From NCBI GenBank assembly GCA_036733305.1, contig DAINAT010000027.1:1-33314 (forward strand): DNA of 33,314 nt, read 5' to 3'. Within the stretch, counting starts at the first letter, position 1, and each line of letters begins with the position of its first letter. This document shows positions 1 through 8,064 of this stretch, piece after piece. Position numbers and translations under genes: made by a program. The DNA is from UBA7672 sp036733305. GTDB lineage: Bacteria; Pseudomonadota; Alphaproteobacteria; Caulobacterales; Hyphomonadaceae. The notes under the pieces are model-generated. The model searched no databases and was not told the origin of the DNA. It saw only the letters and a program-made list of their open reading frames with translations.

Positions 1-35
1 GCGCTTTCATGGGTGGGAGTATATCCCGGCCCGCG

Positions 36-265
36 GGGCGGTAGATTCTGGGAGGGTCTATCCCCCAAGTTGGGGGCGCAGGTGGTTGAAATCAGGTGGG
101 ATGATTTTTGGTTGTCCTACAGTTTTGCACCCGCGCTATCCCCCAATCTCGCATCGCTTACGGACGTGCCCCCCCCCCCGCGCAGGCGGGGGGCCAGCGG
201 GTGGGCGTGGTGTTGGCCGCGGGACTAGCCGCCCCTGGGTCCCGACTTTCGTCGGGAGGAGCGGG
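36..265. repeat. Dispersed composite intergenic repeat, copy 1
   Basis: This gene-free stretch past the end of the glycosyltransferase gene shares an ordered series of blocks with 16570-16783: GTAGATTCTG followed by CTATCCCCCAA, then GGGATGATTTTTGGTT (98-113), then a block from AGCCGCCCCTGGG through a TCCCGAC/GTCGGGA hairpin (240-246 with 251-257) to GAGCGGG. Order and orientation are the same in both copies, so this is one composite element and not chance hairpins. A CCCCCA/TGGGGG palindrome lies at 62-76 and a C-run with a GC-rich palindrome at about 171-192. The 240-257 hairpin could also act as a terminator for a rightward transcript. No gene is supported in 1-296. Confidence 0.7.
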
Positions 266-296
266 GCAAAGTACTTAGGGTGGTGGGTGGGGTGGG

Positions 297-2345
297 CTAC
301 GCGGCTTGGCGCTTTGTCTTTGCGGCCGGCTTCGCTTCCGCTTCCTCGGCGCCGCTCCACAGTCTGCCGTCGGCGGGCATGGGGTGGTGGTAGTGGCGGC
401 GGGCGAGGTGGGCCTGGTAGAAGCCGGTGTAGTCGGTGACGGCGCCCATTTCGCGGGTTTCGTGGTCCTGGGCAACGCCGATCTCGAAATAGGCTTCGAG
501 GTTGGTGAGGTTGGGCTGCGGGAGATTGCCCGAGAGATAGTCGTCGCGCATCTGGCGGTAGAGGGCTTCGAGGCTGCGCGAGAGTTTGGCGACGTCGAAG
601 AGCGTGCAGGTGTCGCGCGTCGAGAGGAGGCGGGCGCGGATGACTTCGAGTTCGCCCCTGCCCTGACCTGCGAGATGGATGGCGCGTTCGACGAATTCTT
701 CCGGCGTTTCGGTGACGAGGTCGGCCAAGCCGGCGGCGGTGAGCAGGCTGCCGCAGACGCGGCTGGAGAAGCAGCGGCCGGACCATGTCAGCACCGGCAC
801 GCCCATCCAGAGCGCATCCGATGCGGTGGTGTGGGCGCCGTAGGGCGTCGAGTCGAGGAAGAGGTCAGCTATTGGGTACCGAGCAAGGTGCCGGGGGTTC
901 GGGAGCTTGGGCGCGAAGATGAGGCGCGAGCCATCGATGCCCCTCGCCTGCGCTTCTTCGCGGAGGCGATCATTGGTTTCGGGCGCGTAGTCGAGCAGCC
1001 AGAGGACGGAGCCCTCGGTGGCTTTCAGGATGTCCATCCAGCGATCGAAGGTGAAGCGCGTGAATTTGTGGCTGGCGTTGAAGCAGCAGAAGACGAAGGC
1101 GTCATCCGGCAGGCCGAAATCAGCGCGCGTGGGGATGTGTTCATCGACGATGCGCTTGCGGTCGTTGGGTTGGTAGCACGGCACGCGCAGGACTTTTTCG
1201 GAGTACCAGTCTTCGGCGTAGGCCGGGATCGTGAAGTCGTCGGCGACGATGTAGTGGTGGAAGGACGAGCCCATCGTGCCGGGATAGCCGAGCCAGTTGA
1301 CCTGGATGGGCGCGGGGCGGCGCGCGAAGACGCCAAGGCGGGCGTCGCGCGTGTGGCCGTTGACGTCGATGAGGATGTCGATGCCGTCTTCCGCGATCTT
1401 TGCGGCGGCTTCGTCGTCGGTCACGCCGCGGATGTCGCGCCAGTGATCGACGCTCGCCTTGATGCGGGCCTGGATCGGATCGTCGGCCTTGATGCCGGTG
1501 TAATAGGCGAAGACCTCGAAGTCGTTGCGGTCGTGCTCTTCGAAGAAGTTGACCATCAGATAGCCGACGGCGTGGTGGCGCAGGTCTGATGAGACATAGC
1601 CGATGCGCAGCTTGCGGTTGGTTTCGATGGGGGCGCTGCGGCGATCGTAGCGCGTGGTGCGATCTTCGATCGGGGCCATGATGCGCACGTATTTATCGGA
1701 TGCGGCGAGCTGGAACAGCGGATCGTCGGTGTAGGCGCAGACGGAGAGCGGGTGCAGGCGCGACAGCAGCTGGCGGCGCGAGACCTTGGAGTTTTCCGGC
1801 GTCATCGGCCATTTGCATTGCGAGAGACGCGCGGCGACGAACTGTTCGGAGACGTCGCGCGCATCGGGGGCGAGATCGAGGCATTGGCTGAGTGTGACTT
1901 CGGCGGCGGCGAGCGCCTGGTTGTCGGCGAGGACGCGGCTGATCTGCTTCAGCAGCGTGGTCTTGTAGTTGATCGCGTCGCCCGAGACTTCGGACATCTT
2001 GTCGACGCCGTCGCGCCACTGGTCGACGGCTTCCTTCGCCATGCCGCGACGCTCGTAGGACGAGCCGAGATTGATGCAGGCGGGGGCGAAATCGGGCTTC
2101 AGCGCGAGGGCGGCCTTGAGCTCGGCCTCCCCGCCCTGCTCGTCGCCGACCTGTTGGAGCAGCGTGGAGCAGTTGAAATGGGCGATGAAGAGCAGCGGAT
2201 GCTCTTTGTTGAACGAGATCCAGACCTGGTAGAGCTGGCGCGCGTGATCGGGTTCGAGGCCGGTTGCGGCGACCAGAAGCGCATCGAGCGGCAGGCCGCC
2301 ATTGGTGATTTTCTGGATGGCGCTGAGGAATTGGGTGTTCGACAT
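297..2345 (-). CDS. TPR-containing GT41 (OGT/SPINDLY-type) glycosyltransferase
   Basis: Predicted cytosolic glycosyltransferase of 682 residues that transfers a sugar from a nucleotide donor to protein side chains. The N-terminal part (about 1-220) is helical with a degenerate TPR stretch around 50-170. The catalytic part begins near residue 245 (LRIGYVSSD). By alignment from memory to human OGT, H258 matches H498, K427 (in FNASHKF) matches K842, and H505-T506-T507 with D510 (HTTASDALW) match the HTT motif and its Asp. RPAPIQVNWLGYPGTMG (343-359) is also diagnostic. The C-terminal tail is basic. It is the second gene of a leftward unit behind the giant octad-repeat protein, with a 138-base gap carrying a strong hairpin. 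No good Shine-Dalgarno precedes the ATG. The family is clear; the acceptor is inferred from the neighbour only. Confidence 0.92.
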   Translation of the reverse strand: MSNTQFLSAIQKITNGGLPLDALLVAATGLEPDHARQLYQVWISFNKEHPLLFIAHFNCSTLLQQVGDEQGGEAELKAALALKPDFAPACINLGSSYERRGMAKEAVDQWRDGVDKMSEVSGDAINYKTTLLKQISRVLADNQALAAAEVTLSQCLDLAPDARDVSEQFVAARLSQCKWPMTPENSKVSRRQLLSRLHPLSVCAYTDDPLFQLAASDKYVRIMAPIEDRTTRYDRRSAPIETNRKLRIGYVSSDLRHHAVGYLMVNFFEEHDRNDFEVFAYYTGIKADDPIQARIKASVDHWRDIRGVTDDEAAAKIAEDGIDILIDVNGHTRDARLGVFARRPAPIQVNWLGYPGTMGSSFHHYIVADDFTIPAYAEDWYSEKVLRVPCYQPNDRKRIVDEHIPTRADFGLPDDAFVFCCFNASHKFTRFTFDRWMDILKATEGSVLWLLDYAPETNDRLREEAQARGIDGSRLIFAPKLPNPRHLARYPIADLFLDSTPYGAHTTASDALWMGVPVLTWSGRCFSSRVCGSLLTAAGLADLVTETPEEFVERAIHLAGQGRGELEVIRARLLSTRDTCTLFDVAKLSRSLEALYRQMRDDYLSGNLPQPNLTNLEAYFEIGVAQDHETREMGAVTDYTGFYQAHLARRHYHHPMPADGRLWSGAEEAEAKPAAKTKRQAA

Positions 2346-2412
2346 CGATCGCGGCCCGTGGGGCGCAAGACGCGCCCGTGCCGGGTCAGGATTGAAGTTC
2401 GTTGCTCAACAA

Positions 2413-2460
2413 AAGGTAAATCCGTGGGGGCGGCGCGTTTACGCCATCCCCACGGACCTT
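2413..2460 (-). terminator. Strong hairpin between repeat-protein and glycosyltransferase genes
   Basis: TCCGTGGGG (2421-2429) pairs with CCCCACGGA (2448-2456), a perfect 9-bp stem. An inner GGCG/CGCC stem (2432-2435 with 2442-2445) and an outer AAGG/CCTT extension also form. On the minus strand it is followed by a broken T-rich run (TTTACCTTTTG). It is placed to end or attenuate the repeat-protein transcript before the glycosyltransferase gene. It could equally act as a 3' stability hairpin with partial read-through. Confidence 0.65.
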
Positions 2461-2483
2461 GATTTTGTTAGTCTTCCCCTGCC

Positions 2484-5400
2484 CTAGGCAATACCGAGCA
2501 GGTAGGCTTCGAGCTGCGGGTCGTCGAACGAGGCGACCTGGGTCGACGTGAAGCTGTTGAGCTGCGTCGAGCTGAGCGACGAAAGGTTCGTCGTCGTCAG
2601 GTGATCGATCTGCGTGGTGGTCAGCTGGGCCAGCTGGCTCACCGCGAAGGCGCCGAACGAGGCCGACGACAGATCGCCGATCATCGTGGTGGTGAGCGCA
2701 CGGACCTGGGTGGTCGTGAACTGGCCGACCTGCGTGGTGGTGAACTCGTCGAGGTCGGTCGCGTTCAGGGCGGCGATCTGGCTCGTCGTGAACGCTTGCA
2801 CCTGCGTTGCGTCCAGCGTGCCGAGCTGGCTGGCTGCAAGCGAGTGAACCACGGCGTTGGTCAGGCGGCCGATCTGTGCGGCCGTCATCGCGCCGATCTG
2901 CGTGTCGGCGAGCGAGGCGACGTTGGTCGAGGTCAGAGCCGAGACCTGGGCCGTGGTCAGCGCTTCGAGCTGGGCGTTGGTCAGCTCGGCGATGTCCGTG
3001 GCTTCGAGGGCCGAGATCTGCGCCGTCGTCAGGGCCTTGATCTGCGTGGTGGAGAGCTGCTGTTGCTGCGTCTGGTCGAGAGCGCGCAGGTTGGTGGTCG
3101 AAAGACCTGCGATCTGGCTGTTCGACAGGCCGCCGATGTGCGTCGTGCTGAGCGCCGCGATCTGGGTCGTGTCGAGCGCCGAGAGGTTCGAGGCCGAGAT
3201 CGACTGGACCTGCGTCAGCGTCATCGAAGCGATCTGCGCGTCGGTCAGCGCCGCGTACTTCGTGGAGTTGAAGGCCGAGAGCTGGCCGATCGTGAGCGCC
3301 GCGATCTGATCGTTGGTGAACTCCTGCACATCGTTGGCCGAGAGCGACTGGATCTGCGCGGTGGAGAATGCGCGGATCTGGGTGGTCGTCATGGCCTGGA
3401 TCTGAGTCGTGTCGAAGTCAGCGATCGAGGTGGTCGAGAGCGCCTGGACCTGAGCGGTCGTCAGCGAGGCAACCTGCGTGTCAGCCAGCGCGTGGACGGC
3501 AGTGGCGGTCAGGCCTCTGACCTGCGTGGCCGTGAGGCTGGCGAGCTGCGTTTCCGTGAACTCGGTCATGTCGGCGGCGGTGAGCGAACCGAGCTGGGCG
3601 GCCGAGAACGACTGGATCTGCGTCGTGTTGAGACCGGAGACATGGGTCGTGTCGAGTGCGCCGAAGGCGGTGTTCGACAGGCGGCTGAGCTGCGCACCGC
3701 TCATCGCGCCGATCTGGGTCGCCGTGAGTTCGCCGATGTCGGTGGCGTTGAGCGCGTTGACCTGCGAGGTCGTCAGGTTGGCGATCTGCGTGGTCGTCAG
3801 GGCCGAGGCCTGAGCCTGATCGAGATGCGACAGGTTCGTGGTCGAGAGCGCCTTGATCTGGGTGGCTGTGAACGAGCCGATCTGCGTTTCCGTGAGGTTG
3901 CCGACGTTCGTTGAGGTCAGCGAGGAAACCTGGGCGGTGCTGAGGGCCTGAACCTGCGTCGTCACGAAGGCCTGGAGTTGCGTGCCGTCCAGAGCCGTCA
4001 GGTTGGTCGTCGAAATGCCTGAGACCTGCGCGGTCGTCAGGGCCGCGATCTGGGTGTCGAGCAGTGCGGCAAACTTCGCGGTCGACAGCGCGTTGAGCTG
4101 CGTGACCTGGAGCGCCGATGCTTGCTGCGTGGTGAGCGCGCCGATCTGCGTGGCCGTCATAGCGGCAACGTTGGTGGTCGACAGCGAGCGAATGGCGCTG
4201 GTGGTCAGGGCCTGGATCTGCGTGTCGACCAGGCTGGCCATGTTGGTGGCGGTAAGTGCCTGTGCCTGCGTGTTGGTGAGCGCGTCGAGCTGGACGGCAT
4301 CCAGTTCAGCGATGTCGGTGGCGTTGAGGCCAGTGATCTGCGTTGCTGTGAGCGAGCGGATCTGCGTCGTGGACAGCTGGGCGATTTGCGACTGATCCAG
4401 CGCCGAGAGGCTGGCGGCGGACAGCGAGGACAGCTGCGTGGTCGTCAGGGCGGCGACCTGCGTTTCGGCCAGTGCGCCGATTTTCGTGGTCGAGAGACTG
4501 CGGATCTGGGTGGCCGTGAGGTTCGCGACCTGCGTCGTCGTGAACTCGCCAAGGTCGGCGTTCGAGAGGCCGTTCAGCTGGGTCGCCGAGAGCTTCTGCA
4601 GCTGCGCCGTTGTCAGGGCGTTGATTTGCGTAGCTTCCAGCGCCGAGAGGTTGGTTTCCGAGACTGCGCCGATCTGCGTCACGGTGAGCGCGCCGACCTG
4701 CGTTTCGGTGAAGGCCATGAACTTGGTCGAGTCCAGCGCTTGCAGCTGCTGGGTCGTCAACGAGGTCATATGCGTCGTGGTGAGCGCGGCCAGCTGAGTT
4801 TCGGCGAGCGCCGCGAAGGTCGTAGCCGCCAGCGTCTTGATACCGGCGCTCGAGATGGCGGCGATCTGCGTCTCGCTGAGATTGGCCATGTTGGTCGACG
4901 TCAGGGCGGTCAGCTGCGTGTTGCCGAACTGGCCGATCTGCGTCGTCGTGAACTCGGCAACGTCGGCCGCGTCAAGGTTCGACAGCTGGGTAGCCGTGAG
5001 CGACTTGATCTGCGTCGTCGTGAGTGCGGCAACCTGCGACGCATCGAGCGCGGAGACGTTGGACCATGTGAGGGCTGCGACCTGCGTGTTGGACAGAGCG
5101 CCGACCTGCGTTGCTGACAGCGCCTGGACGTTGGCCGTTGTGAGACCGGCGACCTGGGTGGCGGTCAGCGATGCGATCTGGGTGGTCGTGAACTCGCCGA
5201 TGTCCGTGGCGTCGAGAGCGCCGAGCTGAGCCACTGTGAGGCTCTGGATCTGCGACGTCCGCATCGCTTCGACTTGCGTTGTCGACAGGGCGGCGACCGC
5301 TTCAGTCGTCATGTTGGACAGCTGCGTCGAGACGAGCGACTGGATCTGTGTGGTCGTCATCTCACCGATATCGGCCGCTGCAAGGCCGGCGATCTGCGCG

Positions 5401-7649
5401 GTGGAAAGCGCGGCGACCTGCGTGGCGGTGAGCGAGGCCATCTGCGTCGTGTCGAGCGCGGACAGGTTGGTCGTCGACAGCGACTTGAGCTGCGTGCCCG
5501 AAAGCTGGGTCAGCTGGGTCGTGGTGAAGGACTCGACCTGGCCAGCGTCGATGTTGGCGATCTGGGCGGTCGACAGCGAGCGCATCTGCGTGGTCGTCAG
5601 GGCGCCGATCTGCGTGCCGTCGAGGGCGGCAAAGTTGGCCGTGCCGAGCGCGCCGATCTGAGCCGCCGTCAACGCCGAGACCTGCGTGGCAGTCAGCGCG
5701 GCGACGTTCGAGGTCGTGAGCGACTGGATCTGCGTGGTGGAGAGGCCAGCGACCTGCGAGGCCAAGAGGGCCGCAATCTGCGTATCGACGAAGGACGTAA
5801 GGCTGGTGGTCGTCAGCGATTGCAGCTGAGCGCCCGTCATGGAGGCAATCTGCGTCTCGGCGAGCGCAGCGATAGCCGTTTCGTTGAGACCGCGGATCTG
5901 CGTCGTGGCGAGGCCAGCGATCTGCGTCTTGGTGAATTCAGCCATGTCGGACGCTTCGAGCGTGCCGAGCTGCGTGACCGTCAGGGCGCGAACCTGCGCC
6001 GCGCTGAGAGCGCCAAACTGCGTCGCGTCGAAGGCGATGAGGGCTTCGCTGGTCAGGCGGCCGAGCTGGGCAGCCGAGAGGGCGCCCACTTGCGTGGTGG
6101 TGAGCGATTCAATGTTCGTCGCGCTGAGGAGGCCGGCTTGCGTTGTCGAGAGGCCGGTAATCTGCGTCGTCGTGAGAGCGGCGACCTGCGTGGACGAGAG
6201 GGCGTTGAGGTTGGTGGACGAGAAGACGTTGAGCTGGGTCGTCGCGAAGGCGCGGATCTGCGTGGCGTCGAGGTCAGCGATATTGTCGGACGTCAGAGCG
6301 CCGACCTGCGTGGTCGTGAGCGCGGAGATCTGGGTGGCGCCGAACTTGACGAGATCCTGGGCTTCAAGGTTGCCGATCTGCGTGGTCGTGAAGGCCTTCA
6401 CCTGCGTCGCGGTGAGGTTGCCGAAGCGGGTCGCATCGAGGGCGGACAGCGCGGTGGCGTCGAGAGCGGCGACCTGCGTGGTGCTCAGGCCGCGAACCTG
6501 CGTGGTCGAGAGGGCGTTGAGCTTGGCCGGGTCAAGGGTGTTGAGGTTGGTGTTCGTCAGGGCTGCGATCTGCGTGCCCGTGAAGGCGCCGATCTGGGTG
6601 GTGTCGAAGGCGCCGAGGATTTCCGAGGTCAGGTTGCGGACCTGGGTGGCCGAAAATGAGGCGACCTGCGTTGTCGTGAACGCCTGCAGTTGCGTGTCGG
6701 CGAGGCCACCAAGTTGCGTGGAGGAGAGGTTCTGGGCCTGCGTGTTGGTCAGCGCGGCGATCTGGGTCGTCGTGAATTCCGCGATGTCGGTGGCGTTGAG
6801 CGCCAGCATCTGCGTCGACGACAGCGAGCGCAGCTGTGTGGTCGTCAGCGATGCAGTTTGCGTGGATTCGAGACCCGACAGGTTGGTGTCGGTCAGCGCG
6901 CCAATCTGGGTCGTGGTCAGGTTGGCGACTTGCGTTTCGCTGAGACCGCCGACGAACGTGCTGGTCAGGCCGCGGATCTGCGACGTGGTGAGGCTGGCGA
7001 GCTGCGTCGTCGAGAATTCAGCGACATCCGCGGCTTCGAGCGAGGCGAGCTGGGTGGTGGTCAGCGATTGCAGGACGCCGGTTGAAAGGGCCGTGATCTG
7101 CGTGGCGTCGAAGGCCGCCAGCGATTCGGTGCCGAGGCGCGCGATCTGCGTCTTGGTGAAGGAGCCGACCTGCGTGGCGGTCAGTTCGCCGATGTCGGTC
7201 GCGGTGAGGCCGGAAACCTGCGAGCTTGAGAACGCCGCGATTTGCGATGTCGTCAGCGCATGTGCCTGCGTCTGGTCAAGGCTGGAGAGGTTGGTCGACG
7301 AGAACCCGCCGATCTGCGTGATCGAGAAGGACGAAATAGCGGTTGCTTCCATCGTCGCGACCTGCGCCGTCGCGAGAGCAGAGAGTTGTTGCGCCGAAAG
7401 GGCCAGAAGTTGACCCGAAGTGAAGGCAACGCTTGAGTTGATCGAGGGGATCTGGGTGGTGGCGAGCGCCCTCACCTGCGTTGTCGAGAAGTTCCCGAAC
7501 TGGGTGGAGCTGAAGGACCCTATCCCTGTCGTCGTGAACGCCGAGACCTGCGTGGTCGTCAGCGATGCGATCGACGTTTGCGAGAGACTTTGGATGGCCG
7601 CCGTCGACAGTGCGCGAATCTGCGCGACTGAAAGTGCTGAAATGGACAT
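2484..7649 (-). CDS. Giant octapeptide-repeat protein (1721 aa), probable surface or exported structural protein
   Basis: Almost the whole protein is a tandem 8-residue repeat, roughly [LF]-[TSDE]-x-[TSA]-Q-[IVL]-x-[AS]. I parse it without remainder as 5 residues, then 213 octads and one 6-residue unit (INSSVA, ninth in the array), then 6 residues (YLLGIA). It is very rich in Ser, Thr, Ala, Leu and Gln. I see no signal peptide, lipobox or membrane helix, and no other domain. I chose ATG 7649 over an in-frame ATG at 7799 because the octads begin five residues after it, AGGA lies ten bases upstream, and the extra 50 residues are basic, contain Cys and look unrelated. The lack of an N-terminal signal with a short hydrophobic C-end would fit type I secretion, but no transporter is in the window. 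The TxxQ pattern could cap short helices or form a beta-solenoid. The next gene is a GT41 glycosyltransferase. The family is not one I can name. Confidence 0.85.
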   Translation of the reverse strand: MSISALSVAQIRALSTAAIQSLSQTSIASLTTTQVSAFTTTGIGSFSSTQFGNFSTTQVRALATTQIPSINSSVAFTSGQLLALSAQQLSALATAQVATMEATAISSFSITQIGGFSSTNLSSLDQTQAHALTTSQIAAFSSSQVSGLTATDIGELTATQVGSFTKTQIARLGTESLAAFDATQITALSTGVLQSLTTTQLASLEAADVAEFSTTQLASLTTSQIRGLTSTFVGGLSETQVANLTTTQIGALTDTNLSGLESTQTASLTTTQLRSLSSTQMLALNATDIAEFTTTQIAALTNTQAQNLSSTQLGGLADTQLQAFTTTQVASFSATQVRNLTSEILGAFDTTQIGAFTGTQIAALTNTNLNTLDPAKLNALSTTQVRGLSTTQVAALDATALSALDATRFGNLTATQVKAFTTTQIGNLEAQDLVKFGATQISALTTTQVGALTSDNIADLDATQIRAFATTQLNVFSSTNLNALSSTQVAALTTTQITGLSTTQAGLLSATNIESLTTTQVGALSAAQLGRLTSEALIAFDATQFGALSAAQVRALTVTQLGTLEASDMAEFTKTQIAGLATTQIRGLNETAIAALAETQIASMTGAQLQSLTTTSLTSFVDTQIAALLASQVAGLSTTQIQSLTTSNVAALTATQVSALTAAQIGALGTANFAALDGTQIGALTTTQMRSLSTAQIANIDAGQVESFTTTQLTQLSGTQLKSLSTTNLSALDTTQMASLTATQVAALSTAQIAGLAAADIGEMTTTQIQSLVSTQLSNMTTEAVAALSTTQVEAMRTSQIQSLTVAQLGALDATDIGEFTTTQIASLTATQVAGLTTANVQALSATQVGALSNTQVAALTWSNVSALDASQVAALTTTQIKSLTATQLSNLDAADVAEFTTTQIGQFGNTQLTALTSTNMANLSETQIAAISSAGIKTLAATTFAALAETQLAALTTTHMTSLTTQQLQALDSTKFMAFTETQVGALTVTQIGAVSETNLSALEATQINALTTAQLQKLSATQLNGLSNADLGEFTTTQVANLTATQIRSLSTTKIGALAETQVAALTTTQLSSLSAASLSALDQSQIAQLSTTQIRSLTATQITGLNATDIAELDAVQLDALTNTQAQALTATNMASLVDTQIQALTTSAIRSLSTTNVAAMTATQIGALTTQQASALQVTQLNALSTAKFAALLDTQIAALTTAQVSGISTTNLTALDGTQLQAFVTTQVQALSTAQVSSLTSTNVGNLTETQIGSFTATQIKALSTTNLSHLDQAQASALTTTQIANLTTSQVNALNATDIGELTATQIGAMSGAQLSRLSNTAFGALDTTHVSGLNTTQIQSFSAAQLGSLTAADMTEFTETQLASLTATQVRGLTATAVHALADTQVASLTTAQVQALSTTSIADFDTTQIQAMTTTQIRAFSTAQIQSLSANDVQEFTNDQIAALTIGQLSAFNSTKYAALTDAQIASMTLTQVQSISASNLSALDTTQIAALSTTHIGGLSNSQIAGLSTTNLRALDQTQQQQLSTTQIKALTTAQISALEATDIAELTNAQLEALTTAQVSALTSTNVASLADTQIGAMTAAQIGRLTNAVVHSLAASQLGTLDATQVQAFTTSQIAALNATDLDEFTTTQVGQFTTTQVRALTTTMIGDLSSASFGAFAVSQLAQLTTTQIDHLTTTNLSSLSSTQLNSFTSTQVASFDDPQLEAYLLGIA
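2505..7634 (-). repeat. Octad array with about 3.43-octad super-period
   Basis: A coding array of 24-base units, diverged at DNA level but conserved in protein. Position 5 is Gln in about two thirds of octads, Asn in 22 and Asp in 15. Of the 15 Asp octads, 14 carry Glu at position 8 (D-[IVLM]-x-E). Spacings between Asp octads are 7, 10, 14, 17, 18 or 24. If octads are indexed and folded on 24/7, all 15 Asp octads fall in 7 of 24 phase bins, all 22 Asn octads in an adjoining 11, and 31 of 32 octads with Asp/Glu at position 2 in 10 of 24. Confidence 0.8.
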
Positions 7650-8064
7650 GGCCGGACCATCCTGGTCGTGTAGTTCAGTCGACGTTCGGTCGACGCGCAG
7701 ACGCAGAGGGTGCTTTTTGCGACCTCTACCCCAGCACATTTCACACTGAATCCTTTCCATTCGGTTTCCGGCAAATTTTGCCGATTCACCTGCAAACACG
7801 GGCGATTCCAGGTGTTAATGCGGGGCGGAATCCGAGGCGATTTCGCGCGTGATCCGTGTACGGAATCGAAGATCACGGGCGCTGATTTTTGTCAGCGATG
7901 CGGGTTTTACTGGGGGTTGGAATCGCGTGCCGCTGGGTGAGCGATGTGATTAGGAATTCAGCAACATTCGTTACCAGCGCGGCCGAATTTGCTAGGAAAT
8001 CACGTGCGGCTCGACAGCCGGCGAGGCGAGTGGTGTTGTCCTCAAACATGAACCGGAGAGCTTT
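7650..8064. promoter_or_regulatory. Divergent intergenic region with leader hairpins
   Basis: These 415 bases separate the leftward repeat-protein gene from the rightward amidase gene, so both promoters should lie here. I cannot assign -35/-10 boxes with confidence. A GTCGAC/GTCGAC hairpin (7678-7683 with 7689-7694) would fall in the leader of the repeat-protein mRNA, about 30 bases before its start. A CGCTGA/TCAGCG hairpin with a T-rich loop lies at 7880-7897. The amidase Shine-Dalgarno GGAGAG sits just before 8065. Confidence 0.4.

Noticed and set aside
306..1589. 427-codon plus-strand frame inside the glycosyltransferase gene
   Set aside because: The minus-strand frame carries the full GT41 motif set; this frame is Gly/Ala/Val-rich and without motifs.
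2601..7413. Several long plus-strand frames rich in Arg/Asp/Leu or Val/Ala/Ser opposite the octad array
   Set aside because: They are antisense shadows of a 24-base coding repeat; their own periodic composition follows from the repeat, and none has a domain or a good start.
2505..7634. Regular repeat spacing suggesting a CRISPR array
   Set aside because: Units are 24 bases without spacers, are diverged at DNA level, and encode one open frame throughout.
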